DNA of 42,405 nucleotides, taken from Candidatus Bipolaricaulota bacterium. GTDB lineage: Bacteria; Bipolaricaulota; Bipolaricaulia; UBA7950; UBA9294. Under the pieces are notes generated by a model. The model had not been told where the DNA came from and made no database searches. It was given only the letters and a program-made list of their open reading frames with translations. Below, one piece after another: positions 9,744 to 16,401 of this stretch (positions within the stretch are counted from its first letter, which is position 1; every line of letters begins with the position of its first letter). Position numbers and translations under genes: made by a program. The stretch lies in contig JAGGSO010000030.1 in NCBI GenBank assembly GCA_021159055.1, forward strand, positions 1 through 42,405, in the 5' to 3' direction.

Positions 9744-10394
9744 ATGGAAGAAGGAAAGAATCAGGACTTGCTCGACCTCCTCAAGCGCGCCGCGGAAAAC
9801 GACGAAGCCGCGCGGGCGGAACTCCTCAAGCGCGGACGGGAGTGGGTAAACGAGGTGATTGCAACCGAGTTCGCCCAGAGCGGGTTCTCGCATGAGGAGC
9901 TGTTTCACTCCGGTTACCTCGGCCTGTTGAGCGCGGTATACAATGCCGACCTCTCCCGCGGCAAGGATTTCTTCACCTACGCCCGCAATATCATCCGGGG
10001 AGAGATCCGCCAGTACATCCGCGAGCGGACGCGCCGGAGCCAGTTTCCCCGCTTCCTCACCGACTTAAATCGGCAAGTGGAGGCAGTGGAGGCCCGCTTG
10101 CTGAAAGAGAAGGGGCGCCTCCCCACCCTGACCGAGCTCGCCGATGCAGTAAACGTCACGGAAGAGGGACTCACCGAGATATTCAAGGCACGGGAGGCGA
10201 TCAACTACGTTTCCTTGTCCGCCGAACGTCGCCGCACCGATCCCGCCCCCACGGTCGACCTATCCAAGATCAGAAACAAGCGGCCGGAGCCGTTTCCGAT
10301 CCAGTACCGCATCCGCATCGCCTCCGCGCTGGAGCGCCTCTCTCACATCCAAGAAACTCTCACAAAAAGCCTATTCCCTCCGTCACAATCATAA
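9744..10394 (+). CDS. Sigma-70 family factor lacking region 4.2
   Basis: 216 residues. Region 2 is complete at roughly 18-97: DEAARAELLKRG, FSHEELFHSGYLGLLSAVYNAD for core binding, and FFTYARNIIRGEIRQYIRERTR for -10 recognition and melting. A region-3-like helical stretch follows (LPTLTELADAVNVTEEGLTEI). Region 4 begins with ALERLSHIQETL but the chain stops at SLFPPSQS, before the helix-turn-helix that reads the -35 box. The bases after the stop are AT-rich and do not continue region 4 in another frame that I can see. It may be a degenerate factor, one arm of a split sigma factor as in Bacillus SigO/RsoA, or a factor that uses extended -10 promoters. It is co-transcribed with the beta-rich protein and sits just before the cyclic-di-GMP leaders. 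Confidence 0.82.
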   Translation: MEEGKNQDLLDLLKRAAENDEAARAELLKRGREWVNEVIATEFAQSGFSHEELFHSGYLGLLSAVYNADLSRGKDFFTYARNIIRGEIRQYIRERTRRSQFPRFLTDLNRQVEAVEARLLKEKGRLPTLTELADAVNVTEEGLTEIFKAREAINYVSLSAERRRTDPAPTVDLSKIRNKRPEPFPIQYRIRIASALERLSHIQETLTKSLFPPSQS

Positions 10395-10450
10395 ACCATC
10401 ACTTTCAATGTCTAAAAATGCCAAATATGTGGCATAATGAGAGTGATGGT
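10395..10450 (+). promoter_or_regulatory. Nested inverted repeats around an extended -10 box
   Basis: An outer perfect 9-bp inverted repeat, ACCATCACT (10395-10403) and AGTGATGGT (10442-10450), encloses an inner 6-bp one, ATGCCA (10418-10423) and TGGCAT (10430-10435). The inner right arm merges into TGGCATAAT (10430-10438), which looks like an extended -10 box. The layout suits a promoter with an operator for the first riboswitch leader, or a structured 3' end of the sigma message. No U run follows. Confidence 0.45.
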
Positions 10451-10540
10451 CATTGACAAGTGAACCGAGAGGGAAAGAGAAAGTTCGAGGAGCAAATCCC
10501 GAAAGAAATCGGGTAGCTCCTTCCGAATCAAGATCAAAAG

Positions 10541-10564
10541 ATTGTGGTAGGTCTCTACCGCAAT
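10541..10564 (+). other. Hairpin in the first riboswitch leader
   Basis: ATTGTGGTAG (10541-10550) pairs with CTACCGCAAT (10555-10564) around a four-base loop, with one central T/G pair. A smaller hairpin, CCCGA with TCGGG, lies at 10498-10513. Both are upstream of the aptamers in the same predicted leader; function unknown. Confidence 0.5.
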
Positions 10565-10582
10565 AATCCACATCCTCTGCGA

Positions 10583-10732
10583 AGCACCTACAAAGGCAAA
10601 CCGCTCGAAAGGGCGGGACGCAAAGCTACGGACCTTCTAGGCAGCGCCCGTCAGGGCACTGCGAAAAGGGCAAACCAGGGGCGACCCTGGGACGCAAAGC
10701 CACGGGTCTCGGTTGAGACAGCCGGGCTGCCG
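10583..10732 (+). ncRNA. Tandem cyclic-di-GMP-I (GEMM-I) riboswitch, leader 1
   Basis: Two GEMM-I modules in series. Module B (about 10660-10732) is canonical: GGCAAACC at 10669-10676, a CCAGGG/CCCTGG stem closed by a GCGA tetraloop, GGGACGCAAAGC at 10689-10700, a GTCTC/GAGAC stem, and the 3' element GCCGGGCTGCCG at 10721-10732. Module A has GGCAAACC at 10595-10602, a stem closed by GAAA and GGGACGCAAAGC at 10615-10626, but its 3' half is rearranged and lacks the standard GGGYTGCC element. The class is known to bind cyclic-di-GMP (a subclass binds cyclic GMP-AMP). The RNA leads directly into the first small secreted protein gene. Confidence 0.9.
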
Positions 10733-10739
10733 CAGCCTG

Positions 10740-10792
10740 CCTAATGGTGGCCGAGCCGCTAGGTGCTCGAAAAAACAAACCATTAGGAGGTG
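10740..10792 (+). promoter_or_regulatory. Translational expression platform masking the ribosome binding site, leader 1
   Basis: CCTAATGGT (10740-10748) is perfectly complementary to ACCATTAGG (10779-10787), and the latter overlaps the AGGAGG ribosome binding site (10785-10790) for ATG 10799. Between them lies GAGC..GCTAGGTGCTC, whose CTAGG could pair with the CCTA of the left arm instead. The two pairings exclude each other, as expected for a switch that opens or closes the ribosome site. The same design is repeated at 11584-11634. Confidence 0.75.
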
Positions 10793-10798
10793 CTTTCA

Positions 10799-11254
10799 AT
10801 GAGGATGAACAAACTCGTAGTAGGTCTGTTGGTGCTGGGGTTGGCGGTGGCGATGATCGGACTTGCCGGATTTGCAGCGGGCAAGGGGCATATCAACCCC
10901 CTTCCTCCGATCCATGTACCGACCGCTTCGGTGGAGGATAACGTCAGCTGGACGATCCAGGGATTCGTCGAGCTCAAGATCGCGGACAACGCGTTCGACT
11001 TCGGGACGATCCCGGCCGGTGTCGATGAAGTCACCAAGGAGAACGCTAACACTCTGTTCGTGTTCAGCAACACCAGCTGGGCGCTCACCGTAGCCCTTTC
11101 CGGGGACGGGAGCGATCACCTGAAGGTCGGGCTGTCCGCGGATGAGGGAAAGCGCGACGCTAAAATCAGCGTCGACTACACCCTGTTCAATCTGCGGACG
11201 ATGGATCCGGGAAGCTACACCGCAATCGTCACCTATACCGTCACCGCCAAGTAA
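10799..11254 (+). CDS. Small secreted pilin-like subunit 1 under cyclic-di-GMP riboswitch
   Basis: 151 residues with a Sec signal peptide (RMNKLVVGLLVLGLAVAMIGLAGFAAG). The mature part is a single beta-rich domain: VSWTIQGFVELKI, FDFGTIP, LFVFSNTSWALTVALSG and a final SYTAIVTYTVTAK. The same blocks occur in the same order in the protein at 11641, so the two are paralogues. The FDFGTI block and the strand-like end recall spore-coat-U/sigma-fimbria subunits, but cysteines are absent and I cannot assign a named family. ATG 10799 is chosen because AGGAGG lies eight bases upstream; a second ATG at 10805 is possible. A strong hairpin follows the stop. Confidence 0.82.
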   Translation: MRMNKLVVGLLVLGLAVAMIGLAGFAAGKGHINPLPPIHVPTASVEDNVSWTIQGFVELKIADNAFDFGTIPAGVDEVTKENANTLFVFSNTSWALTVALSGDGSDHLKVGLSADEGKRDAKISVDYTLFNLRTMDPGSYTAIVTYTVTAK

Positions 11255-11267
11255 GCTAAAATCGTAG

Positions 11268-11291
11268 GGGCCGGCGCATCAGCGCCGGCCC
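11268..11291 (+). other. Strong hairpin after the first subunit gene
   Basis: GGGCCGGCGC (11268-11277) and GCGCCGGCCC (11282-11291) form a perfect 10-bp stem with an ATCA loop, 13 bases after the stop codon. No U run follows, so it is either a U-less terminator or a 3' stabiliser of the message. Confidence 0.65.
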
Positions 11292-11338
11292 TGCAGACCT
11301 CGTTCGGTTCTCGGTTCACTGATTTCGCATTGCTCCGC

Positions 11339-11366
11339 TTGACAAAAATATACTTGGCGGTATAAT
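11339..11366 (+). promoter_or_regulatory. Consensus sigma-70 promoter for riboswitch leader 2
   Basis: TTGACA (11339-11344), a 16-base spacer and TATAAT (11361-11366): both boxes match the consensus exactly, within an AT-rich patch of otherwise GC-rich DNA. Transcription would start near 11373 and give a leader of about 270 bases. It is the strongest promoter match in the window. Confidence 0.85.
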
Positions 11367-11447
11367 ATACTTGCGACAAGCTGATACAGGAGGTGTTATA
11401 GGAGAAACAAACAGTTCAAGCGTAGGTTTTGGCCTCATCTCAACAAG

Positions 11448-11576
11448 CGCCGAAGGGCAAACCGCGCGAAAGCGCGGGGCGCAAAGCTACGGCCTGTCGG
11501 TATGAACGAAACGGCAAACCGGGAGCGATCCCGGGGCGCAAAGCCGCGAGTCTCACGCAAGACTGTCGGGCTGCCG
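11448..11576 (+). ncRNA. Tandem cyclic-di-GMP-I (GEMM-I) riboswitch, leader 2
   Basis: Second copy of the design seen at 10583. Module B is canonical: GGCAAACC at 11513-11520, a CCGGGA/TCCCGG stem with a GCGA tetraloop, GGGGCGCAAAGC at 11533-11544, an AGTCT/AGACT stem, and CGGGCTGCCG at 11567-11576. Module A has GGCAAACC at 11456-11463, a GCGC stem with a GAAA loop and GGGGCGCAAAGC at 11476-11487, but only about 25 bases then separate it from module B, so it lacks room for a normal third stem and 3' element. Module A may be a decayed copy or a half-aptamer that acts together with B. Confidence 0.9.
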
Positions 11577-11583
11577 TGGCGTA

Positions 11584-11634
11584 CCTAATGGTGGCAGAGC
11601 TGCTAGGTGCTCAAAAATAAACCATTAGGAGGTG
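11584..11634 (+). promoter_or_regulatory. Translational expression platform masking the ribosome binding site, leader 2
   Basis: CCTAATGGT (11584-11592) pairs perfectly with ACCATTAGG (11621-11629), overlapping the AGGAGG site (11627-11632) that serves ATG 11641. The intervening GAGCTGCTAGGTGCTC hairpin is also shared with leader 1. Near identity of both platforms, beyond the aptamer, indicates duplication of the whole leader-plus-gene unit. Confidence 0.75.
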
Positions 11635-11640
11635 CTTTTG

Positions 11641-12150
11641 ATGAAGAGGCTTATCATTTTGCTGGTAGCAGCAGCGACGGTAGCGATGATTGGAACGATG
11701 GCGTTCGGGGATACGGCGATCGGCGGTAACTCCGCGAGCCTGTCGCCGGTCGTTACGTGGAACGTGAGCGGGTGGATCATCCTGTACATCCCTCACTCGG
11801 ACATGACGGTCGACCTCGGGACGATCGATGGGAATCTGTACGATCCGGAAACTGGGACGTGGACGCCGCTTGTTTCCTCGACCAAGAACGCGTACGTGTT
11901 CGCCAACCGGACTTACACCCTCACCCTGAGCGCGGCGAGCACCGGGACGGAGACCGCTGACTTGACCCGATTTGAGGTCAAGGGAGGCGATCTGACCGCG
12001 TTCACCCCGCTCGACAGCGATCAGACGATGGCGACCGGGGGAGCCGGGATTACGCATATCGACGACATCCAGTATGAGTACATCCCGAGCTTCGACGATG
12101 CTCCCGGTGACTACGCGGTTACCGTGACCTACACTGTTACTGCTCCGTAA
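11641..12150 (+). CDS. Small secreted pilin-like subunit 2 under cyclic-di-GMP riboswitch
   Basis: 169 residues; signal peptide about 1-23 (KRLIILLVAAATVAMIGTMAFG). Paralogue of the subunit at 10799: VTWNVSGWIILYI, VDLGTID, AYVFANRTYTLTLSA and the closing DYAVTVTYTVTAP align block by block, with an insert of about 20 residues in the middle. The conserved C-terminal strand YTVTA could be a donor or assembly strand, by analogy with pilins; this is inference. The start is ATG 11641, eight bases after AGGAGG. It has its own consensus promoter and a strong terminator, so it can be expressed separately from subunit 1. Confidence 0.82.
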   Translation: MKRLIILLVAAATVAMIGTMAFGDTAIGGNSASLSPVVTWNVSGWIILYIPHSDMTVDLGTIDGNLYDPETGTWTPLVSSTKNAYVFANRTYTLTLSAASTGTETADLTRFEVKGGDLTAFTPLDSDQTMATGGAGITHIDDIQYEYIPSFDDAPGDYAVTVTYTVTAP

Positions 12151-12163
12151 CTGCGACCAATGC

Positions 12164-12194
12164 GCGGGGCGGCCATGCGCCGTCCCGCTTTTTT
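12164..12194 (+). terminator. Rho-independent terminator after subunit 2
   Basis: GCGGGGCGG (12164-12172) pairs with CCGTCCCGC (12180-12188), nine pairs with one G-U, around a seven-base loop, and six T follow at 12189-12194. It closes the transcript 14 bases after the stop codon. Confidence 0.85.
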
Positions 12195-12199
12195 CTTGC

Positions 12200-12236
12200 A
12201 TCCGGGCTCTTTTCCCCGGTAGACTTACGCTAACCT
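12200..12236 (+). promoter_or_regulatory. Promoter candidate ATCCGGGC-N21-GCTAACCT for the chaperone-like gene
   Basis: ATCCGGGC at 12200-12207 and GCTAACCT at 12229-12236 are separated by 21 bases. The same two elements, with the same spacing, precede apbE (17025-17032 and 17054-17061). The second element fits a -10 box (TAACCT), and the first would lie just upstream of the -35 position. It stands 18 bases before ATG 12255. Confidence 0.45.
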
Positions 12237-12254
12237 GACTATGAGGAGGAACGG

Positions 12255-13403
12255 ATGCGCCGAGCGATCTTTGTCAGCGGAATCTTTACCATAATTCTGG
12301 TTTTTATCTCACTACTTGGGTGCTCCTTGCAAATATCCCAGATCGAGTTCGATCTGCACCTCTCTCCGGGCGGCTCAACGAGCCAGACGTTTCTGATCAT
12401 CAACGACGAATCACGCTCACAGGAGATCACGGTCTACCTGAACGACTGGGTCCGCACCGCAACCGGAGAGACGGACTTTTTCCCCCCGAACGACGCGCGG
12501 TGGCTGTTCCTGCGAAGCTTTACCGCTGGTGAACGGTTGGAGCTTGTGTACCACGTCTTGCCCCCGTCCTCCAATGTGACGGTGACCGGCACTTACACCA
12601 TCGGGAGCCCGACCGGTCGGGGGAAGATTGAAGGACCGGATAATTTCGCCAATCCTGCCGAATCCGCATCTCCCACGACCGGAGCTGTTCCGGTACGGAT
12701 CATCCGCACGATCACGCCGGACACGGACGGCGGGTTCGAAGTGCGGCTGCAAATCGATGCCTTGACGGACTTCGTTGGGCTGCGGATCGACGAGGTCTTT
12801 TCGTCCCACGTGACGGTCCACGCCGTAGAGAACGCCGGGGGGGAATTCGTCACCGTCTCCCGTTCCGCCAGCGATTGGATCACCGTCGCTCCCAGGAAGT
12901 TCACCCTCGCCCCGGGAGCGACGCAGGAGGTAACGTTCACCGTGAACGTTCCGGCCACCGGCGTGGACGGCACCTACTGGGGAGCGATCCTGATCGAGGG
13001 CTCTCCGCATCAGGTGGAGCGGGAAGGGGCGACCGTACTGGCAGTGGAGCGGTTCGGAGTGAAGGTTTACGTCACGATAACCGGAACCGAGGTGCGGGAG
13101 GGACGGGTGATACGGGTGAGAAAGGTGTCTCTCAATCCCCTCACCTTCAAGATAACGTTCGCGAACACGGGGAACGTGCAGCTTCGGCCCACCGGGACTG
13201 TGACCATCATCTCCCAATCCGGGGAGACGGTGCGGACGATCGCGGTGGAGGAGTTTCCCGTCCTCCCGGGAGCGGTACAGACGATAACAGTGAAGGATCC
13301 ATCATCTGATCCACTCCCCCCTGGGATCTATCGTGCGCTGGTGATGCTCGACTACGGCGGGGAGAACCCGGTCGGCGGGACGCGCGATTTCCGGGTGAAG
13401 TAA
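12255..13403 (+). CDS. Chaperone-like putative lipoprotein with Ig-like domains
   Basis: 382 residues. The N-terminus is a putative lipoprotein signal ending in SLLGC, so Cys23 could be lipidated. The next part, FDLHLSPGGSTSQTFLIINDESRSQEITVYLNDW followed by FFPPN, has the feel of the first strand set of periplasmic pilus chaperones and other Fn3/PapD-like folds. A second Ig-like unit is seen at about 205-260 (WITVAPRKFTLAPGATQEVTFTVNVP) and a third near the end (FKITFANTGNVQLRPTGTVTI). It is too long for a classical PapD (about 230 residues). Position between the subunit genes and the usher-like gene suggests subunit folding or delivery. That role is inference. Confidence 0.7.
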   Translation: MRRAIFVSGIFTIILVFISLLGCSLQISQIEFDLHLSPGGSTSQTFLIINDESRSQEITVYLNDWVRTATGETDFFPPNDARWLFLRSFTAGERLELVYHVLPPSSNVTVTGTYTIGSPTGRGKIEGPDNFANPAESASPTTGAVPVRIIRTITPDTDGGFEVRLQIDALTDFVGLRIDEVFSSHVTVHAVENAGGEFVTVSRSASDWITVAPRKFTLAPGATQEVTFTVNVPATGVDGTYWGAILIEGSPHQVEREGATVLAVERFGVKVYVTITGTEVREGRVIRVRKVSLNPLTFKITFANTGNVQLRPTGTVTIISQSGETVRTIAVEEFPVLPGAVQTITVKDPSSDPLPPGIYRALVMLDYGGENPVGGTRDFRVK

Positions 13404-13456
13404 CCGGAATCACTCGGGAAGGCGACAAAGGTCCGCTGCGGCTATTTTCCCGGTCC

Positions 13457-13485
13457 TTTCCTGCACCCGTGACTGTTGGTAACGT
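13457..13485 (+). promoter_or_regulatory. Possible promoter before the usher-like gene
   Basis: TTTCCT (13457-13462), a 17-base spacer and TAACGT (13480-13485). A TCCCGGTC just upstream resembles the TCCGGGC element at 12201-12207. Weak match; the message could equally come through from the gene upstream, 88 bp away. Confidence 0.3.
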
Positions 13486-13491
13486 TGAACC

Positions 13492-16401
13492 ATGAAACCG
13501 GGGAAGATGGGGGTATTCCTGTTCATCGTGGCGGCAGCAGTCGGTGCAGTGAATCTTGCTGCGTTCGCCGCCGGCGTGGAGGTGAGTGTCCTCTCCGGAA
13601 TCAAGGAGGTCGGCCCGGGAGAGTTCGTCACCCACGTCTTCTCCATCACCAACCAGGAAAGCACTTCCGACACGTTCGCCCTTACCTACACCGCCCCGAG
13701 CGGCTGGGGGCTACTCGGAGCCCCGGAGAGCCTCACCCTCGACGCCGGCGAGGAGGGAACGATCTTCTTGACGATAACCGTACCTCCGGGAGCGGCGGCC
13801 GGGGATTACTCGGTCGGGCTTACAGCTGTCTCCCAGAGTGATTCGAGCGTAGTGGCGAGCGCCATCGCAACGGTGCGGGTGCAGCCGGTGAACAAGGTCG
13901 AACTCATTCCACCGGTGGGGAAGAGCGCTCCCCCAGGGGGCAAGGTCGTGTATTCGTTCACGGTGGTGAATCGGGGGAACGCTCAGGACACGTTCAAGAT
14001 AGAGGCGAACTCCGCCCAGGGATTCCCGGTGCAGTTGTCGGACGAGGAGATCAGCCTCTCCCCGCAGGAGAAACGGGAGGTGACGGTGACGGTGAGCATC
14101 CCCTTGGATGCATCCCCAGGTCGCGATCCTCTCACTGTGCGGGTTGCGTCCACCCTCTACCCCGGTGTATCCGATCAGGCTGTCTGGTTCACCACGGTCC
14201 TCCCCCCGCCGCCGCAGGCGGTGGGAGGGACGCTCCTCGACGTATTGACAGGGAGGACTCGGCTTTCGCTCAAATACGACCTGTTCGACAATGACCTCGA
14301 CAGCGACTTCTACTTCTCCCTCGCTGGTGGGGTGTACGACGGTTACTTTTCTTCGACCCTCCACCTCTCCCCGCTCTTCGGTCCGGACCCGATCGAGGTG
14401 AGCTCGTTCACCATGCAGTACCGGAAGACTCCGGCCACCTACGCGATCGGGGACACCTCTCAGCGCCTCACCGATCTCCTCAGCGTCTACTGCCGGGGAG
14501 GGAAAATCGCGATCGAGGCCGACACTTACGATATCTACCTGATCGGGGGAGGAACGGAGAGCGGAGAGACGCGGTTCGGGGGGAGGATCTCCCTCGGCCC
14601 GGACGCAGCGAACCTCGGGATCGATTACATGGACGACCGTGACGCCACAAATCGGTCCGCGGCGTGGAGCCTGACCGCGGCGGCGGAGCCGCTCGACGGC
14701 TGGAAGCTCCGACTCGAAGGGGCCCTCGGGCTCGATGGGACGCTCACCAGCCGCGCGTTCTACTTCCGCACGCAGATCGATACCACCCCCTACTTCCTGA
14801 GCGGGGAGGCGTTCTCGGTCGGAACCTACTTCCCCGGCAACAGGAGCGATCAGGCCGGAATCTCCCTCTCCCAGCGGCTGCGCACGGACGACTTCTCCCT
14901 CGGGGCATCGTTCCGGCACGGATGGAACAACGTGGTCGGAGATCCCCTCGTTCAGACGACGATCACCGATGAGCTCGGGCTGAACGTCGAAGTGATCCCG
15001 ATCGAGAATGGACCACGGATCACCGCCACTACGGAGTTCACCTGGGACCGGGCCCCGGACCTGACGGCAGAGAACGAGGTCGATCGTCTCGTATCCATCG
15101 GGATCAGCGACCGCGACGCCCCGTTCCCCTATTCCTTCTCTGGCAAGGTGCGCGATCGGGTCGATAACGCCGCTGGGACCGGTTATCGCACCCTCACGTT
15201 CGACGAGGGGATCGGCCTGTCCACCGATGCGTTCGAGATCTACCTCGACCTCACCCAGGAGCGGGCGATCGACCTGAATGATGGATCGACCCTCTCCACC
15301 ACGAACGACGTCTCCATCGACCTCGACATCGAGAACTCTCCCCATTCGGTGAACCTGAGCATCTCCAACACCGAGGACGACTTCGACCTCTCCCTGAGCG
15401 GAGATATCGAGATCCTCGACGGCCTCGAACTCCGCCTGGGAGGAAGGGCGAGCTGGGACAGGGGGGATGCCGCCCCGCCGAGCTTCAGCTGGAGCGTGCA
15501 GATCTATTGGAACTTCGACCTCCCGGTCCCGTTCCTCGTCACCAAGGGGAGGATAGAGGGACGCGTGTTCATCGACACCGACGGAGACGGGAGCTACGAT
15601 GCGGGTGACCGGCCGGTCGCCGGCGCGATCGTGACGAGCGATTCCGCCGAGGTCTCCACCGATGCGAGCGGTCACTTCCGCTTCCCGCCGGTCGGTCCGG
15701 GGCGCTACACCCTGAAGGTGAGCCACCTCCCGGCCGACGCCGCGGCCGCGGACATCCCGCTGCAAGTCGATCTCCAGCCGGGGAGAACGGTGTGGTTTGA
15801 CATTCCTCTCACCCCGGTCGCTCACCTCTCCGGGAAGCTGTTCAACGATGAGAACAAGAACGGAACCCTCGATCCCGGCGAGGGCGGGTTCGGCCAGGTG
15901 CGGATCACCATCTCCGGCCCGGACGGGACGAAGGAGACCTACACCGAGGTCGACGGGAGCTTCTCGTTCACCGGGCTCGTTCCCGGGACCTACACCCTGT
16001 CCGTCGACGACTCTACCCTCCCGCCCCGGTTCGAGTTCACCACGGACAAGGAGATCACCATCGACGTCTCCCCCGCGACAAGCGAGCAGGTCATGATCGG
16101 GGGATACATCAAGCCGAAGCAGGTGGTGATCACGTTCCAGCCTCCAACGGCCGACTTCACCTACTCCCCGGATTCTCCCCGGGCCGGGGAGCCGGTCACG
16201 TTCGACGCCTCCGACGCGTTCGACTTCGACGGAAAGATCGTCTCCTATGCGTGGGACTTCGATGGTGATGGGGAGCCCGATGCAACCGGGGTCACTGTGA
16301 CCCACACATTCGCCCAGCCGGGAGATTACGACGTTACCCTCACCGTCACCGACAACGACGGGAATAATGATTCCCTCACTGATACGGTGACGGTCAAGTG
16401 A
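13492..16401 (+). CDS. Usher-like outer-membrane protein with Ig, SdrD-type and PKD domains
   Basis: 969 residues, secreted (signal peptide about 1-26). Order of parts: two NEW3/CARDB-like Ig domains, about 28-125 (ITNQESTSDTFALTY) and 130-230 (VVNRGNAQDTFKIEA); a long beta-strand-rich region, about 245-685, with barrel-like stretches such as YAIGDTSQRLTDLL, RAFYFRTQIDTTPYF and SFSWSVQIYWNFDLP; a carboxypeptidase-regulatory-like domain (GRIEGRVFIDTDGDGSYDAGDRP); an SdrD-B-like domain (GKLFNDENKNGTLDPGEGGF); and a C-terminal PKD domain (about 885-969, YAWDFDGDGEPDATG). Barrel plus plug-like beta-sandwich domains recalls fimbrial ushers. It could instead be a large adhesin. No ribosome site is obvious before ATG 13492. 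Confidence 0.72.
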   Translation: MKPGKMGVFLFIVAAAVGAVNLAAFAAGVEVSVLSGIKEVGPGEFVTHVFSITNQESTSDTFALTYTAPSGWGLLGAPESLTLDAGEEGTIFLTITVPPGAAAGDYSVGLTAVSQSDSSVVASAIATVRVQPVNKVELIPPVGKSAPPGGKVVYSFTVVNRGNAQDTFKIEANSAQGFPVQLSDEEISLSPQEKREVTVTVSIPLDASPGRDPLTVRVASTLYPGVSDQAVWFTTVLPPPPQAVGGTLLDVLTGRTRLSLKYDLFDNDLDSDFYFSLAGGVYDGYFSSTLHLSPLFGPDPIEVSSFTMQYRKTPATYAIGDTSQRLTDLLSVYCRGGKIAIEADTYDIYLIGGGTESGETRFGGRISLGPDAANLGIDYMDDRDATNRSAAWSLTAAAEPLDGWKLRLEGALGLDGTLTSRAFYFRTQIDTTPYFLSGEAFSVGTYFPGNRSDQAGISLSQRLRTDDFSLGASFRHGWNNVVGDPLVQTTITDELGLNVEVIPIENGPRITATTEFTWDRAPDLTAENEVDRLVSIGISDRDAPFPYSFSGKVRDRVDNAAGTGYRTLTFDEGIGLSTDAFEIYLDLTQERAIDLNDGSTLSTTNDVSIDLDIENSPHSVNLSISNTEDDFDLSLSGDIEILDGLELRLGGRASWDRGDAAPPSFSWSVQIYWNFDLPVPFLVTKGRIEGRVFIDTDGDGSYDAGDRPVAGAIVTSDSAEVSTDASGHFRFPPVGPGRYTLKVSHLPADAAAADIPLQVDLQPGRTVWFDIPLTPVAHLSGKLFNDENKNGTLDPGEGGFGQVRITISGPDGTKETYTEVDGSFSFTGLVPGTYTLSVDDSTLPPRFEFTTDKEITIDVSPATSEQVMIGGYIKPKQVVITFQPPTADFTYSPDSPRAGEPVTFDASDAFDFDGKIVSYAWDFDGDGEPDATGVTVTHTFAQPGDYDVTLTVTDNDGNNDSLTDTVTVK

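Noticed and set aside
10389-10571. 60-codon minus-strand frame between the sigma gene and leader 1
   Set aside because: AT-rich regulatory DNA with palindromes; no ribosome site or motif.
10544-10744. Short open frame over riboswitch leader 1 (also 11429-11620 over leader 2)
   Set aside because: The sequence is fully explained by the aptamer fold; peptides have no coding character.
11268-11291. Calling the 10-bp hairpin a rho-independent terminator
   Set aside because: No U run follows, so I list it as a hairpin only.
13711-16305. 864-codon open frame antisense to the usher-like gene
   Set aside because: It mirrors the GC-rich codon pattern of the plus-strand gene, has Arg/Glu/Val-heavy low-complexity composition, no start signals and no recognisable motif.
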